Of a stretch of 64,000 nt of DNA, positions 22,373 through 33,599 are shown piece by piece. Origin of the DNA: Aphelenchoides besseyi (lineage: Eukaryota > Nematoda > Chromadorea > Rhabditida > Aphelenchoididae). Numbering within the stretch: position 1 is the first letter of the stretch; the number at the start of each line of letters is the position of its first letter. Location: assembly GCA_024699855.1 (NCBI GenBank), contig JAMPIQ010000001.1:12896001-12960000 (forward strand), written 5' to 3'. Position numbers and translations under genes: made by a program. Below the pieces are notes generated by a model. That model was not told the DNA's origin. It saw nothing but the letters and a program-made list of their open reading frames with translations, and did no database searches.

Positions 22373-23159
22373 ATGAATGAAGATCAACAACAAGAGCTCG
22401 GTGTTATTTACTATGAAAACCATAATCAAGCTGCAGAATTGAGACGACCAATTGAGGTAAGGCTGTCAACTTGTCATTATACTTTTCTTTTCAGTTCAAT
22501 GAAGATGGTAATTGGAAGTTCAATTTTCATGTATCGGACATTTTTCACGTCATTGGTGTAGTTGCACATGTTTCAATGGTTTGGGTAATACAGTGAGTGG
22601 ATAATAAGTTTTGCATTACAGTCAACTCTTTAGCATATTCTTTATTTGCTTTCTCGTTATTGCCGGTGACTACCGTTACATAGGATTACCTTCTATCTCG
22701 ATTATTTCCTACTACATTGCTTATGCTGCTTACTATGTTGAAAAAGAATGGCTGCTAATTACGACGATGATTATTGAGGTAATACGAACAATTCGAGTCG
22801 ATTAATAATCGTTTCAATATCAGTCGCTTGTTGCTCTTTGTTATCTTGGATTGAGAATCGTCATTTTGCACGAATACGATTATATTGCTTGGGACCCTAA
22901 AAACAGTTCAGAAGTCATTAGGGATGCCGCATTGGACAACACGTTGTTTTTGGGCGTCTATTTGGTCTTAATTGTGCCGTTTATGCTTCTTTTTGTGTTT
23001 ACTTTATGGCGTGGTTTGCGTCATAATCGTTCATTGTACTACTGGGTACCGTTTAGAGACGATCAAATCTTATTGTTTCGCTCAACAGTCCTTTTCTCTG
23101 TTCTAGTGGTCATCGCAACGACGTTCACTTTGATTTTAATTTGCGATATCATCTGGTAA
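22373..23159 (+). CDS. Four-helix membrane protein, cluster member 1
   Basis: Exons 22373-22456, 22495-22592, 22622-22778 and 22824-23159 join in phase (about 224 residues). The soluble N-terminus (MNEDQQQELGVIYYENHNQ) is followed by FHVSDIFHVIGVVAHVSMVW (helix 1), then helices near VIHQLFSIFFICFLVIAG, SLVALCYLGLRIVIL, FLGVYLVLIVPFMLLFVF and FSVLVVIATTFTLILIC. The loop motif LYYWVPFRDDQ matches LLYWAPDSRELT in the next gene, and DIFHV is shared as well. Tandem, same-strand paralogues. Function unknown. Confidence 0.7.
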
Positions 23160-23377
23160 CACGCCCATATGTGCGTCAATAAATTACTTTTAAATATCAA
23201 GTCGTCATCTTGACTGAACAAAAAATCGTTCTAACATCCGCATTTTCGAGCAGAACAGAAAGCTTTAAACGGAATTCCGGTGCCTGAGAACCATTTTTAT
23301 CATTTCGTCCCTTCTATGAAGTGATTAGGAACGGAGTGGAAACCATCGTGACAAATGACTTGCTAGTTTCGAACACA

Positions 23378-24048
23378 ATGCCGGTACATTTCCATTTCTC
23401 CAGAAGCACCGAACATCCTTCTCGTTCATTCCGATGGTTGCCGTCTGATATCTTTCACGTGTTGTTGTGTGTTTTACATTTCTCACTTATCTGGAGTTTT
23501 CAGTGCGTTCAGCAACTTGATGATTAGCACGATTTTGCTTTCAGATTGTGGTTTGCAGTCTGTTTTATTCGATACTTCAAATTTCCGCTCGTCTTTCTAC
23601 CAGTGGCTTCTCTGTTAATCTACCTGGTAACTTATTTTGCTTACTGGAAGCAATGGTATTTCCTACTTATGTTTCACATGGTCATAGACGTACGTTTTAC
23701 CGTCTGACTTCTATTCGTTGTGTTTAGAGCGTGGTTGCATTCAATTACTTGATTCTCGGAGCTCTTTTGTTGATTGAATCGTCGTCGTTGCCATCTGACG
23801 AGAAATCGGCGTTGTTAAAAGGCTTGGAGATTGGAGACACGTTGGTGTTATCAATTTACATGATTGTTACGGCAATCGTCCAATTTCTTTTCATTCACGT
23901 TATTTTGCGTGGCTACAAGAACGGAATCGATTTGCTCTATTGGGCTCCGGATAGTCGAGAACTGACGATAACTTTGATTATCCTCTTTTCCATCTATTTT
24001 CTGGGAGCTTGTGTTTGGATTGGTATCTGGACGGGTACAGCTCGATGA
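23378..24048 (+). CDS. Four-helix membrane protein, cluster member 2
   Basis: Exons 23378-23502, 23545-23689 and 23728-24048 join in phase (196 residues). A short N-terminus (MPVHFHFSRSTEH) leads to LPSDIFHVLLCVLHFSLIW, then helices in FPLVFLPVASLLIYLVTYFA, SVVAFNYLILGALLLIE, LVLSIYMIVTAIVQFLFI and LTITLIILFSIYFLGACVWI. Intron positions and the DIFHV and (L/Y)YW(A/V)P motifs match the gene upstream, which supports recent tandem duplication. AATAAA at about 24086. Confidence 0.7.
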
Positions 24049-24478
24049 GCACTAAGCTCTATTGAAACAATCTCTCAAAACATATAATAAAATTGTACAA
24101 AAACCGACTTCAACGCCAAGAAATGCCGTAGTAAAAGGTCGTGTTCTAATTTCAGCAAGGAATAGTGAAAAGAAACGAATTGGACAATTAGGATTGACTA
24201 ATGGCCGCGAAGAAGAAGGAATTTGAAGGGTCAAAGAAGCGACGTCTTGAGCTTTCGCCGAAAAGACTGTTTACTTTTTGTGGACTACGAAGGATTTCGA
24301 TTGACCTTTTTCAGCAAACAAATTCGCAGTGTTTGATCGAGAGAGACGGGGCCGACTATCGATACCGCTCTCGAGTGCAAATGCTAAACTGACGGTCCAG
24401 CCATCACGACGTCTCGGAACCAAATCGTGAGTTTGACGACGCCGATTTTTTTATTAGAAACCACGCTCCCTCTCTCGT

Positions 24479-25046
24479 ATGCTCATCAGTTCGATTGCAC
24501 GTTATTGCCATCGACGAAATGACGAGTTTTGTGTGTTGACCGAGGGGTTTAGTCGACCGAATGCCGCGGTGTTAGGGTTCGTGTTCATCTTCGGCCTTTT
24601 GACAGAGTGAGTAGGCGCAGAACTGTTCGCTAAACACATCCGACTGCTTTAGATGCGTAGTCATCAGTCTTCTGGTCTATTGCGAAATCGGATCGGTTAT
24701 TGTTGTTCCGATTCTAACGATATTCACCCAATTGTTGTTGTCGCGTTCCCGACTTCTTTTGATTGTTTCGGTTCTGGTGCAGGTAAACAAGAAATTTATG
24801 ATTGTGATTGTCGTTGCAATTTAGATCCTCGCCCTCTTCGTGTACACGTGGTTGGGTTCGGCTCTGTTGAGCTACGGGATCGACGGTTTGGAGTGGGAGA
24901 TTTTATCTGAAGGCAAAGTGATCGCTGCGTTCGTTTTGGGCTCAGCGATGATGATTTGTATTCCGTGCATTCTCATCAACATTCTTCTCGATATTCGAGC
25001 CTATTGGAAGATAAAACAAAGTGGATATTTGACAACATTCCGTTGA
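24479..25046 (+). CDS. Four-helix membrane protein, cluster member 3
   Basis: Exons 24479-24606, 24653-24782 and 24825-25046 join in phase (159 residues). Hydrophobic segments lie in AVLGFVFIFGLLTECVVISL, VIVVPILTIFTQLLLS, ILALFVYTWLGSALLSYG and VIAAFVLGSAMMICIPCILI, followed by a basic tail. The start ATG at 24479 is the first in frame. An upstream frame at 24201-24392 (MAAKKKEFEGSKKRRLEL) may be a 5' exon, but no junction keeps phase. Confidence 0.55.
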
Positions 25047-25410
25047 ACACAACGTCTCTGGTTGGAATGCTTTCTGTTAAAAGATCTCAATAAAATTTTA
25101 TCACAAGTTCAACGGAAACGAACAGTAGAAAACTGTTTAAGAGGGAATGTTTAGTGTCGGATCTGAGGCACGAATCTGTTTGTTTGAATTTGACGTTTAT
25201 GGTTTTCGGAGGTTTTACGGTCGTAGGTGGTGAGTTTTGGGTTCAACGGTACAAACAAATTTGAGGTTTTGGTGGAGGCCGAACAAACGGACTTTCGGTT
25301 GTATCCAAGCGATGTACGAACCGGAACAACAAAAAGTAAACGAGATGCCGGAAAGAGAGTTAACTTCGATTGTTTAGATTCCATGTCTGCGGACTCAATC
25401 GTGTCCGAAT

Positions 25411-25987
25411 ATGCCACTCACTGACAGTCATAAGACTGGGCACCGAAGTCGTGGGCAGAAATTGAATCGATACAATTTGGGGTGGATTTCATCGGTGCTA
25501 ATCGAGTCGCTGGACCCTCACAATAAACGTTTAATCTTTTGTTTTAGATTTCTGATCGTAATTCTTTTGGTTATGTTCGTTGAAGAGCCGTTGACTTCGT
25601 ATTTGATCATCAGTCCACTCATCTCGGCGTCGATTTTGATCCTCTCGATCTTTGTGTTGTTGTGGAGAGAACGTTTGGCAGCGATGTTCTTTTTGTCGTT
25701 GGCGGTAAGTTGACGTACGAACAAGTGAAATGGCTTTTAAGGTTCCCATTCTACTTGTTCATTTTATCGTTGGAATGTGTTTCATAATTTACGGAGTTAA
25801 CGCTTTCGAAATCAATGTACTATCCGAAATGACTACTCATTTTGGTGCTCTTCTGACCGGCTGCCTGTTTCTGTTGATCCTTCCATTTCTGATGGTCACC
25901 GCCAGTGGATTTCTGCACATCTACGAAGGTCGAGCAGCCCACGAAGTTGGAATGATAACAAAACGCCGATTTTGTTGTTCACAATAA
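25411..25987 (+). CDS. Four-helix membrane protein, cluster member 4
   Basis: Exons 25411-25704 and 25742-25987 join in phase (179 residues). A basic N-terminus (HKTGHRSRGQKLNRYN) precedes four hydrophobic segments: FRFLIVILLVMFVEE, YLIISPLISASILILSIFVL, ILLVHFIVGMCFIIYGV and GALLTGCLFLLILPFLMVTA. It ends RRFCCSQ, a possible palmitoylated tail. An alternative upstream exon in 25227-25410 cannot be excluded. Fourth of four same-strand neighbours with this layout. Confidence 0.6.
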
Positions 25988-26105
25988 AACTCGTTGTTGT
26001 GAGTTATTTGACGATAACACCGTTTTGAAGGTGTTCATTCCACCAAACGAAAGTAATGGAAACTTTATTTCTAATTTGTTAAACAAACGACCAATGAGAT
26101 GACCG

Positions 26106-27288
26106 TCAATTAATCGCATTGGCCAAAAGGATTTCACATCGAACATACATGAGAATCACAATCGCCATTCCAAGAACAATCCAAGCCAAACACTCTTGAC
26201 GAACTTCATGTTTACGTCGCTTCAACGCGACGCTGAAACGATCGAAATCGGCAATCATTTCCGCGTTAGTTAACGGCGGTTGAAGTTTGAGCATCGACTT
26301 CTTGTGTTTACGTGGAAGTTGACCGAAAACCGCCGAGAACGAGCGAATCGCATTGGACGAGCCGAGATTGGAGTTCGACAAAGAACGTTTGATCGAAACT
26401 TCACGCAAAGTAACTGCCGTCTGGAATCAGAAAAGAATACAAATGCGACAAGAGTGCTTACGTTCGAATCCGAAACAGCGGTCTTGCACGACGTTGAACG
26501 ACGACGATTTGGTTGTTTTGCTTTCAAATGACTGAAAATCAACGGTTAGACGATGAACATCTCTTGAACTCGAACCTTTCTTTCAACGATACCGGAGGTT
26601 TTGACGATCTGCGTTTTGGTTTGTTTTCCTTCTGAAATTTTTACAACTCAAAAGGCCGATGAACACAATTGTAACCTTCTTGTTGTAAAACAAACGTCGA
26701 CTGTCATCACACTTCCAGTCCTTATCATCCGGTTGCTTGACGACTTTCTTGTGAGCCTTGTGTTTTCGAGGTTTCCGTTTTGGACGGCGCTCTATCGTGT
26801 CCGATGAATCGTCGTTGTGCGGAAGCGACGGTGTTGTTTCGTCGGGAATCTCGTCTTCTTTCTTCAAATAGTTGTTGGGACTGAAATTTGGTTAGTTGAC
26901 ATCAGTTTGTTGACGACGATTTAACGCACCTGTTTACCCAATTGAATGTTTCGATCTGCGAAACACTGCTGATAGAAGTCGCCAATTTTGCAGTTGATTT
27001 CGGAGTAGAAGTCGCGAATGATGTGGCGCTCGAGATCACACTCGTCAAATCCTCTGTTGCCGTAGCATCCGAATCGGCACGTCGCCAAACGTCCGGATTC
27101 AAATCGACCTTCTTTGGGACTTCGTTCGCCTGAACACGAAATGTCACTTCACCGTCGCATAGACTTACGGTTATCGGATTGTTGTTTATTGGCTGCACAA
27201 ATCTGATTCCGCCGCCAATCGACTTGAATCCGAACTGACATTCGACGGTTGTCATGCGACAGGTCGTCTTTTCCTGAACAAAAGTCAT
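26106..27288 (-). CDS. Basic, disordered tail-anchored protein
   Basis: Six exons (27288-27169, 27129-26930, 26880-26676, 26631-26576, 26531-26462, 26420-26106) join in phase, 321 residues. Most of the chain is polar with Lys/Arg blocks (RRPKRKPRKHKAHKKVVK, KENKPKRRSSKPP, LPRKHKKSMLK). A single helix at the very C-terminus (LAWIVLGMAIVILMYV) is followed by about 11 residues, as in tail-anchored proteins. The N-terminal block contains VECQFGFKSIGGGIRFVQP. It mirrors the N-anchored Lys/Ser-rich proteins at 11145 and 63577. No family recognised. Confidence 0.6.
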
Positions 27289-27659
27289 AGCTGAAAGATA
27301 TCGAGCTGTCAAATCAAACAGTTAAAACCGACTGGTAAACACAGCTATGAAAATCGTTTAAACAAGATTTAAATGCAAATTTCTGGTTGTGAAATTAGTC
27401 AGATTTCGCAAATTCAATTGGTTTTGTGATGAAAATACTTTTCGTTTAACTTTGGCGGAAATCCGAGTCGACGAAAATGCAGAGGACGAGCGAAAGATAG
27501 CCGAGTGCTTTGGGAATTCATTTGTCGGTGCGAACAAAAACACTTTGAGAGTTGAAAGCCCACACGACAATTCGAGGAAGAAGTTCGACAAGTAAAACAA
27601 AGAAGTTGAGTGGCTAAAAAACAAATGGTGGGTAACATCTTAGTTGCTTATCCGACGAA

Positions 27660-29586
27660 ATGATCAACCGGTTAAGGATAGGGTTCATTCAGTTGTTTGT
27701 GTTCATCAAATTCGTGGAAGGTATTCACGACTCTAAACGTCTGTTCGATGATCTTATTGGCGAATACAACTCTCATAGACGACCTGGCTCTCCAAGTGAG
27801 CAAACGATTGTTCATTTGAGGTTGAGTTTGAGTCAAATTATCGATGTGGATGAACTCAATCAAGTGATGGTCTGTAGTGTTTGGCTTCGACAAACTTGGT
27901 TCGATCATCGACTTCAATGGAATGAAAGTAAGTGATCTAAACTGAGGCTGTACTTCAAGAACTTAGGCAACTACGGCGGGATAGATGCTCTGCCTGTTCC
28001 CGTAGAACTTCTGTGGGCTCCTGACTTAGTACTTTACAAGTGAGTAGTCAGATTGTTAATTTCGAAATATTTGGATGCAGTGCGGAAACAACGTATAATG
28101 TGACCATAAGTACGAAAGCGACTATTCACTCGACAGGTCGCGTGGTTTTTGAACCACCGGCAATCCTACGATCCACCTGTCAAATTGATGTCCGATTTTA
28201 TCCGTTCGACGATCAAATATGTTCCATGAAAGTGAGTGAATAGGAATCTGTTTTCTCTTCATTTTTAGTTTGGTTCATGGAGCTATCCAGAAAAGCTGGT
28301 CGACTTGAAACTTGTGGATGAACCCAACGATCGTAATGAAAGCGCCAATGGAGTTGATATTTCCGAGTACTATCCTTCAGTCGAATGGGATATCATGACG
28401 TTAAAAGCGAGAAGAAGTGCAAAACATTATCGTGAAAGCGAAGGGAAGTTTGTTGATATGACCGTAAGCTTAACAGTGCCAACAATAACGAACATCTTTG
28501 TTTCAGTTTGAATTAGGTCTACGTCGCAAATCGCTTTTCTACACGTTGAACTTACTTGTTCCCTGCATCTCCATGGCATTTCTTACGCTTCTAGTCTTCT
28601 ATTTGCCGTCAGAATCTGGAGAAAAAGTACAACTATCAATTTCGATTTTGGTTTCAGTCGTTTTTTTCTTTCTCCTTTTGGTAAGTGAATGATTCTTATT
28701 GTGAATCCAATTTCCGTTCAGACTGAAATGTTGCCCGCATCGGGTAGGCAGAGGAACAACTATTTAAATGTTTAATTGTAATTGAAGGTTTTTCGTTGCC
28801 ATTGATTGCAAAGTACCTTCTTTTCACGATGCTTTTGGCTTCGATGAGCGCCGTTACTTCGATTGTTGGTTTGAGTATACAAAAATGTTTCTTGATTCTG
28901 TGTATCTTCTTTCAGTTTTGAGTTTGCATTTCCGCCAAACAACAACAAATTCAATGAGCAGTCTTACTCGATGGTTTCTTTTGGTCTACTTGCCGCCAAT
29001 CCTCGGATTGAGAAAGCATCGATGGGCAATACGAAAATGCAGAGGAGATAGCGAAGTGGAAGAATCGGACAACGAAGATCTCGACGATGATGAGAAGACA
29101 AATCCGACAATACGCGTTCACATTCATCGAATTGAAACATCGAAAAATGGGATTCGCGGTCGCAACTCGGCAACACGATCGGGTATCTCACGCCAACTGT
29201 GTCGAGAGTTAGCCAGAGCTCCTATGGACGCGCGATTACGTCGTCTCTATTACTCACCAGTGATAATCAAAGCCATTGAAAATATCGATTTTATCGGACA
29301 AATCCTAAAGAAGAAGAAAGCTGACGAAGATGTTGAGTTGATTTTATTGTCTGAGATAATGATCCTTTTATAGGCAGAAGGTGAATTGGAATATGCGGCT
29401 GCAGTTTTGGATCGTCTGTTCCTTTGGATCTTTGGTTTGATCTGCATCGTTGGTACAATTTGGATTTTCGCTTATGCACCCGTCTTCTACGACAATCGAC
29501 TTCCCTACGACTTAGCCACGGCGCCTATCATTCAGCCATTGGAAGAGGTGGCATGGAGAATGGACAACTACACGATATTCGAGTGA
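27660..29586 (+). CDS. Nicotinic acetylcholine receptor subunit, non-alpha
   Basis: About ten short-intron exons (27660-27927, 27967-28039, 28081-28231, 28269-28463, 28507-28680, and others) give a full Cys-loop receptor subunit. It has a signal peptide ([17 protein letters not shown]), loop [10 protein letters not shown], and the Cys-loop [15 protein letters not shown] with exactly 13 residues between cysteines. M1-M3 follow, with M2 beginning [20 protein letters not shown]; Glu at its base predicts a cation channel. A long acidic M3-M4 loop and M4 ([20 protein letters not shown]) complete it. Loop C ([10 protein letters not shown]...) lacks the adjacent Cys pair, so it is a non-alpha, UNC-29/LEV-1-like subunit. 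Confidence 0.88.
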
Positions 29587-29596
29587 TTTTATTGTC

Positions 29597-30314
29597 TCAA
29601 AAAGCAATGAGCTGAATGTAAATCAACGATATCAGTGTGACGACAACGATCACACTTAAAATCGCGTTGACAACTCGTCTTTCCAGTTGATTTTGTGGAA
29701 GAAACTCTTTCAGTTTATGACCACGTAGATTTTGGACCATAATAAAGAAGGAAACCAATTGACAAGGAATCAAAAGTATCTCCAAAATGGCAATCAGTTC
29801 GGCGACGTGTTCAGGTACCATATTTAAGAAAGAGATCTCAAATGAATGAGCACTGTAGGAAAACATTAAGAATGCAAGAGCAACGTTGTACAAAATAAAC
29901 AGAATCTAAAGAATAGTTTCTGAAGAGTTTAGTTGTGTGTACCTCGGTCAGAAAGTAGACGATCAAAATCCATCGAAACTTCTTGCGAAACGAATGATAT
30001 GCGGCAATGTAGACGAGAAAAGACAAAAGAATTGGATACAGTCCATAATAGAAGTGACCATAAACCTCAAGATTCGCAATTCCTGCGCTAAAATCCAACA
30101 ATTCACTGCAACACATCGACAACTTACAACATCAATAGCACCTGCAATACGTGAAACACGAACAAGTAATTGAAGATCGAACGTTTTGTCTGCGTATTGG
30201 ACTGAAACCACACAAAATGAGTACCTTCCCTAAGTTCCATACCACTTCTTCAATATAATACTCACGATCATAGATTGGTGGAGTATATAGAGGCAAATGG
30301 CTATTTGAATTCAT
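29597..30314 (-). CDS. Four-helix membrane protein, minus-strand member
   Basis: Exons 30314-30243, 30201-30128, 30087-29943 and 29905-29597 join in phase (199 residues). A soluble N-terminus (MNSNSHLPLYTPPIYD) precedes FNYLFVFHVLQVLLMLFAG, then helices in YGLYPILLSFLVYIAA, ILFILYNVALAFLMFS, LIAILEILLIPCQLVSFFIM and VVNAILSVIVVVTLISLIYI. FHVL and the exon layout match the plus-strand cluster at 22-24 kb. Its 3' end abuts the nicotinic receptor gene (10 bases between stop codons). Confidence 0.7.
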
Positions 30315-31417
30315 CTCAATCGCGTAGTTTTGGTGCAAAAGCCGAGTTTTTATGAACAGAAATTTTGCACGACTGAAAAGAAGCTCATCAATTCCATAAC
30401 ATTTACGAGCAGCGTCGGAAAACTGATAAAATTATGTACTCAAAGACCGTCGCTGTATAAATTCCATCATCTACGCCGGTTTTGCTGTAGAAACTAAACT
30501 CAAGAATATTCAACACCGTTTATTGCACCAATCTGCGAACGGGCATCTAAACATGAGTGATGCAAGTAGCAATAAGATAACAACAAGATTTTAACGACCA
30601 TTCCAAAACAACTGACTTGAACAACACAACCACCGATTAAGATAAGACACACGTATTCGAGTTATGAACCGGCGAATTGGCCTCAGCGAAGCGAGAATCG
30701 GGGCGAATTTGAAGGAATTGACTTTTCAACTGCAAAACTCCATGTTCTTTTTGATACTCTTGGATCTAAACGACAAGTTAAGATCACGTGTCATCGACCC
30801 ACTTCTTCGTTGGACATTGGCGCCGCATTTTGCGGTCGAACGTCGTGGAGGAATTCGACTTTTACGCGTTCAATTTCCGCCTCATTGCCAACTATTTTTT
30901 TGTCTTCGAAGTGTTTTTGGAGTTTCAATGTCGGCGACATCGCTTGATGATCTCCGCTCTCATGCACAGCTCCGGTCGATACTTGTTTTTGTGAATTCTC
31001 CGGTGGTGACAATGCTCGAGCCTGAACTTTTGGTTGTTGGTAGTGACCACAAAGAAAACCCCTAAATTGACCTCTCAAATAAGCAGATTTAAACTCACCG
31101 AATAAACGACCACATGGCTGACAATTCTTCGAACGAAATGAGTTTTTTTCGTTCATTCATTTAGCAAGAAGGTTTGAATAACTTCTTCTTGACTATGTGT
31201 ATTCAACTGGTGGTTACAAAAAGATTTTGAATGTCGATTATTACTCAATGACACATCGTTTGTTAGAAATGTTCGTAGTAGTTGCCTTCAAGCGACAAAC
31301 AAATTTTCGATCGCTCTGCTTCGGCCAGAGCTCATACTCGACTGTTTGTTCTCATCAAGAACAAGTGAATTCACAAAGACATTTTATTTTTCAACGGAAA
31401 AGACAACAGAAACGGGT
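30315..31417. other. Spacer with unassigned overlapping open frames
   Basis: Overlapping frames of 133 residues (+, 30664-31065) and 121 residues (-, 30791-31156) occupy the middle. The minus frame starts with a CxxC-like NCQPCGRLFGE, but neither has a recognisable domain, and no splice chain was convincing. Confidence 0.3.
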
Positions 31418-31889
31418 TCAAGGATTGTACTCGATCGGCAAGTTCTTGCGACGGACCATTCCATCTCCTTGGAACCATTCGCGGCGGAATTGTTTGGCAG
31501 CACCATCGGGAGTGTTGCTGAAACAACGAAGTGATGAAGGGCACGGAATCTCCGAACTCACGTCCATTCGATGGTGATGCGATCGTTGTTGGTGTCCTCT
31601 TGACCGAACTGGAACGAGTCGCAGGAGACGGCCATCAAGACCGCTTCCTTCGGATCCAAGACGCCGCACGGCGGATCAACACCCAAACGCTTCATGTTCG
31701 TGGTCTTGATGGCCCATCCGATACGACGACCACCGGCATTGACGATCTGGAAGACGGAGAATCAGGAAGTGAAATAGACAGAAAACCCACCTTGATGTGG
31801 TACGTGTGCTTGTCGTCGTACGGAGCGTTAAAGACGATCTTGGACGCCGGTTGGGTGTGGATGTCACCTGGTGGAATAGATTGAGCCAT
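31418..31889 (-). CDS. msp: Major sperm protein (MSP)
   Basis: Exons 31889-31791, 31746-31562 and 31517-31418 join in phase to 127 residues, the normal MSP length. The start [18 protein letters not shown] and the end [14 protein letters not shown] are diagnostic. MSP is the cytoskeletal and signalling protein of nematode amoeboid sperm, and its presence identifies the organism as a nematode. Two introns (44 bases each) interrupt it, whereas Caenorhabditis MSP genes usually have none. A single MSP gene is seen in this window. Confidence 0.97.
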
Positions 31890-31963
31890 CGCGAGAAAGA
31901 GAGTTGAGAGATGAAGACAAAAGCACGGAACAGAAGAACTGTGAGGCTCCGGTGGCTACTTGC

Positions 31964-31974
31964 TCTTTTATACT
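31964..31974 (-). promoter_or_regulatory. TATA box of the MSP gene
   Basis: The minus strand reads TATAAAAGAGC about 80 bases before the MSP start codon, with a C/T-rich stretch between. Position and sequence fit a core promoter; no transcription start evidence is available. Confidence 0.5.
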
Positions 31975-32034
31975 CCACAGTAAATTTGTATTACATCAAC
32001 GAACCGTTGATTATGCAAAAATGAAGATCGAAGA

Positions 32035-33285
32035 CCCACTTGTGAAGCCGAACGTCATGCATCTCGATCACATTTTTCGACGACAAACTGTTGGAAACAA
32101 CGAAGATAATCGTCCATTACGCGACAAAGTTCTTGGAACATTCAAGCTTTCGGTTTAACTTTGCAACTGATGCGAATGCACGGTTCGTGGCTTTTAAAGA
32201 AGTAGTAATATTAACAGTTATTGGGAGAAGTCAATTAAGTAATTAATCGGATTATTTGGCAAGACTAATCAAACAGAGATGCGAATTCCGGTCGTACTGA
32301 CACAAACCCCACGGCTTCCATCCCGTTCGCTTCGGATCAAACGAAGTCAAATAGCGACCACGACGACCAATTGTCTTCAGTGCATCCAATCGCTCAAGAA
32401 TCGTGCGATGGAACTCGTGAATTGCGCCACGTAGACGCTCTCGAATTTGTTCACTGTAACTAACGATTAGCGAAAATTAGTGGTTCAGTTTTCGTTACCG
32501 TGTGAGCCACTGAGCTGCAGCAGTCTCATTTGGACCAAGTGTTGTCTCAAGTTTGGATTCATCTTTGGGTTTCAAGTAGCAGACGAAATACAAATCACCA
32601 GTGTCTTTTTAATAAAATCGTGATCTTCGATTAAGTCCGAATGATCGCCTCAAGGCCCGAACTTACTGGTCCGGCCTCTACGACAGTGAGGTTGAATTCA
32701 ATCGGTGTGGGAAAGTTTTTTGCATTCGACCAAAAAACTGCCGCCGAGCCGATAAGCAGCTTCTTTTACGTGATCGGCCACGGAGGCGTGAACATCCGTA
32801 ATTCCGCTGGAAATCGCAAGCATCTTCCTTTTGATAACTTCCGCTTAAATACAAACATAAACAAAACAAAATGTCAAACTGATCGCGGGTATCTTGCCTC
32901 TTGCTTGAGCGAACTGTCCAGATAGCCGTTTTGACTGGACGGCCTCCGAAAGCATTTTACCGGGAGCCAAATAATCCAGATTGTACTTCCCAGCAATCTT
33001 CTCACATTGGGTCGTCTTTCCTGGGTTTGGCGCACCTATTCAATTCGTTAAGAAGTCTCAAAGAATAGAATTTCTTTCCGATACGAAGACAATGAACTTT
33101 CCACGAAGATGTCTTTTCCAATTGAGGCGCTCCATTAACTCGTTTGCTCAATCGACAATCCCTCGTCTGCTTGTTGGACGGCTAAAAACGCTAAGTCAAT
33201 AAACGAAACTATTACTCGCCATATCCGGAAGATCTCCCGGAACTTTGTACTTATTGTAAAGTCTTTTTGGATCTTCACGGGACAT
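32035..33285 (-). repeat. Inverted duplication, arm 2 (matches 17241-18483)
   Basis: Near-identical reverse complement of arm 1, ending at the MSP upstream side at about 32035 and at an ATG-bearing exon at 33285. This arm has the start codon that arm 1 lacks; arm 1 extends further at the other end (18483 onward). Each arm is therefore truncated relative to the other. Confidence 0.85.
32252..33285 (-). CDS. Adenylate-kinase-like protein, copy 2, with start codon
   Basis: ATG at 33285 begins MSREDPKRLYNKYKVPGDLP. The next exon leads through a 48-base intron into APNPGKTTQCEKI, a P-loop of nucleoside monophosphate kinases with the usual Gly-Lys-Thr. The first donor reads GCGAGT instead of the GTGAGT of copy 1. 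Later exons encode FNLTVVEAGP and the helical RERLRGAIHEFHRTILERLD, with TAA at 32254-32252. The central junctions do not keep one frame in my reading, so function as an intact kinase is doubtful; the P-loop also lacks the family's usual GGPGSGKGT. Confidence 0.45.
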
Positions 33286-33359
33286 CGCAATAGTTAGTCG
33301 GCTTTTTACTACCCGAATACCCTAATCAATGGGTCAGCGGTTCACGTTTTCTCTCCAAT

Positions 33360-33595
33360 CGAATTAGCCAACTTTTTTACGCTTTGTGAACGGAGAGAAG
33401 ACCCGTCTGCCTCCAATCTACGCGCCGCCAACAACCGAAAACAAGCAGGCGAACGAAGAACGTTACAATCGTTTTCTTGATGATATTCAAAATCAGCGTA
33501 AAATTGCGCGTAGACTGATGTATAATTCAGCCAATACTGGCGGGGACCATTCAGCACCTCTTTTTGTAAGTTCATTCAATTGGATTTTTACATGA
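33360..33595 (+). CDS. Exon-like frame related to the foldback-element ends
   Basis: An open frame (from an acceptor at about 33363) encodes NGEKTRLPPIYAPP, RYNRFLDDIQNQRKIARRL and MYNSANTGGDHSAPLF, then a GTAAGT donor at about 33566. The block QRKIARRLMYNSA matches QRKIPRRLSYNSA read from both foldback elements (about 21770-21810, 61220-61270). The match is at protein level with many silent differences, so the ancestral sequence was probably coding. No downstream exon was identified in 33600-34320. Confidence 0.4.
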
Positions 33596-33599
33596 CTCA

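Noticed and set aside
30664..31156. Two long overlapping frames (133 and 121 residues)
   Set aside because: Mutually antisense, no domain, no splice support; kept only as a note on the spacer.
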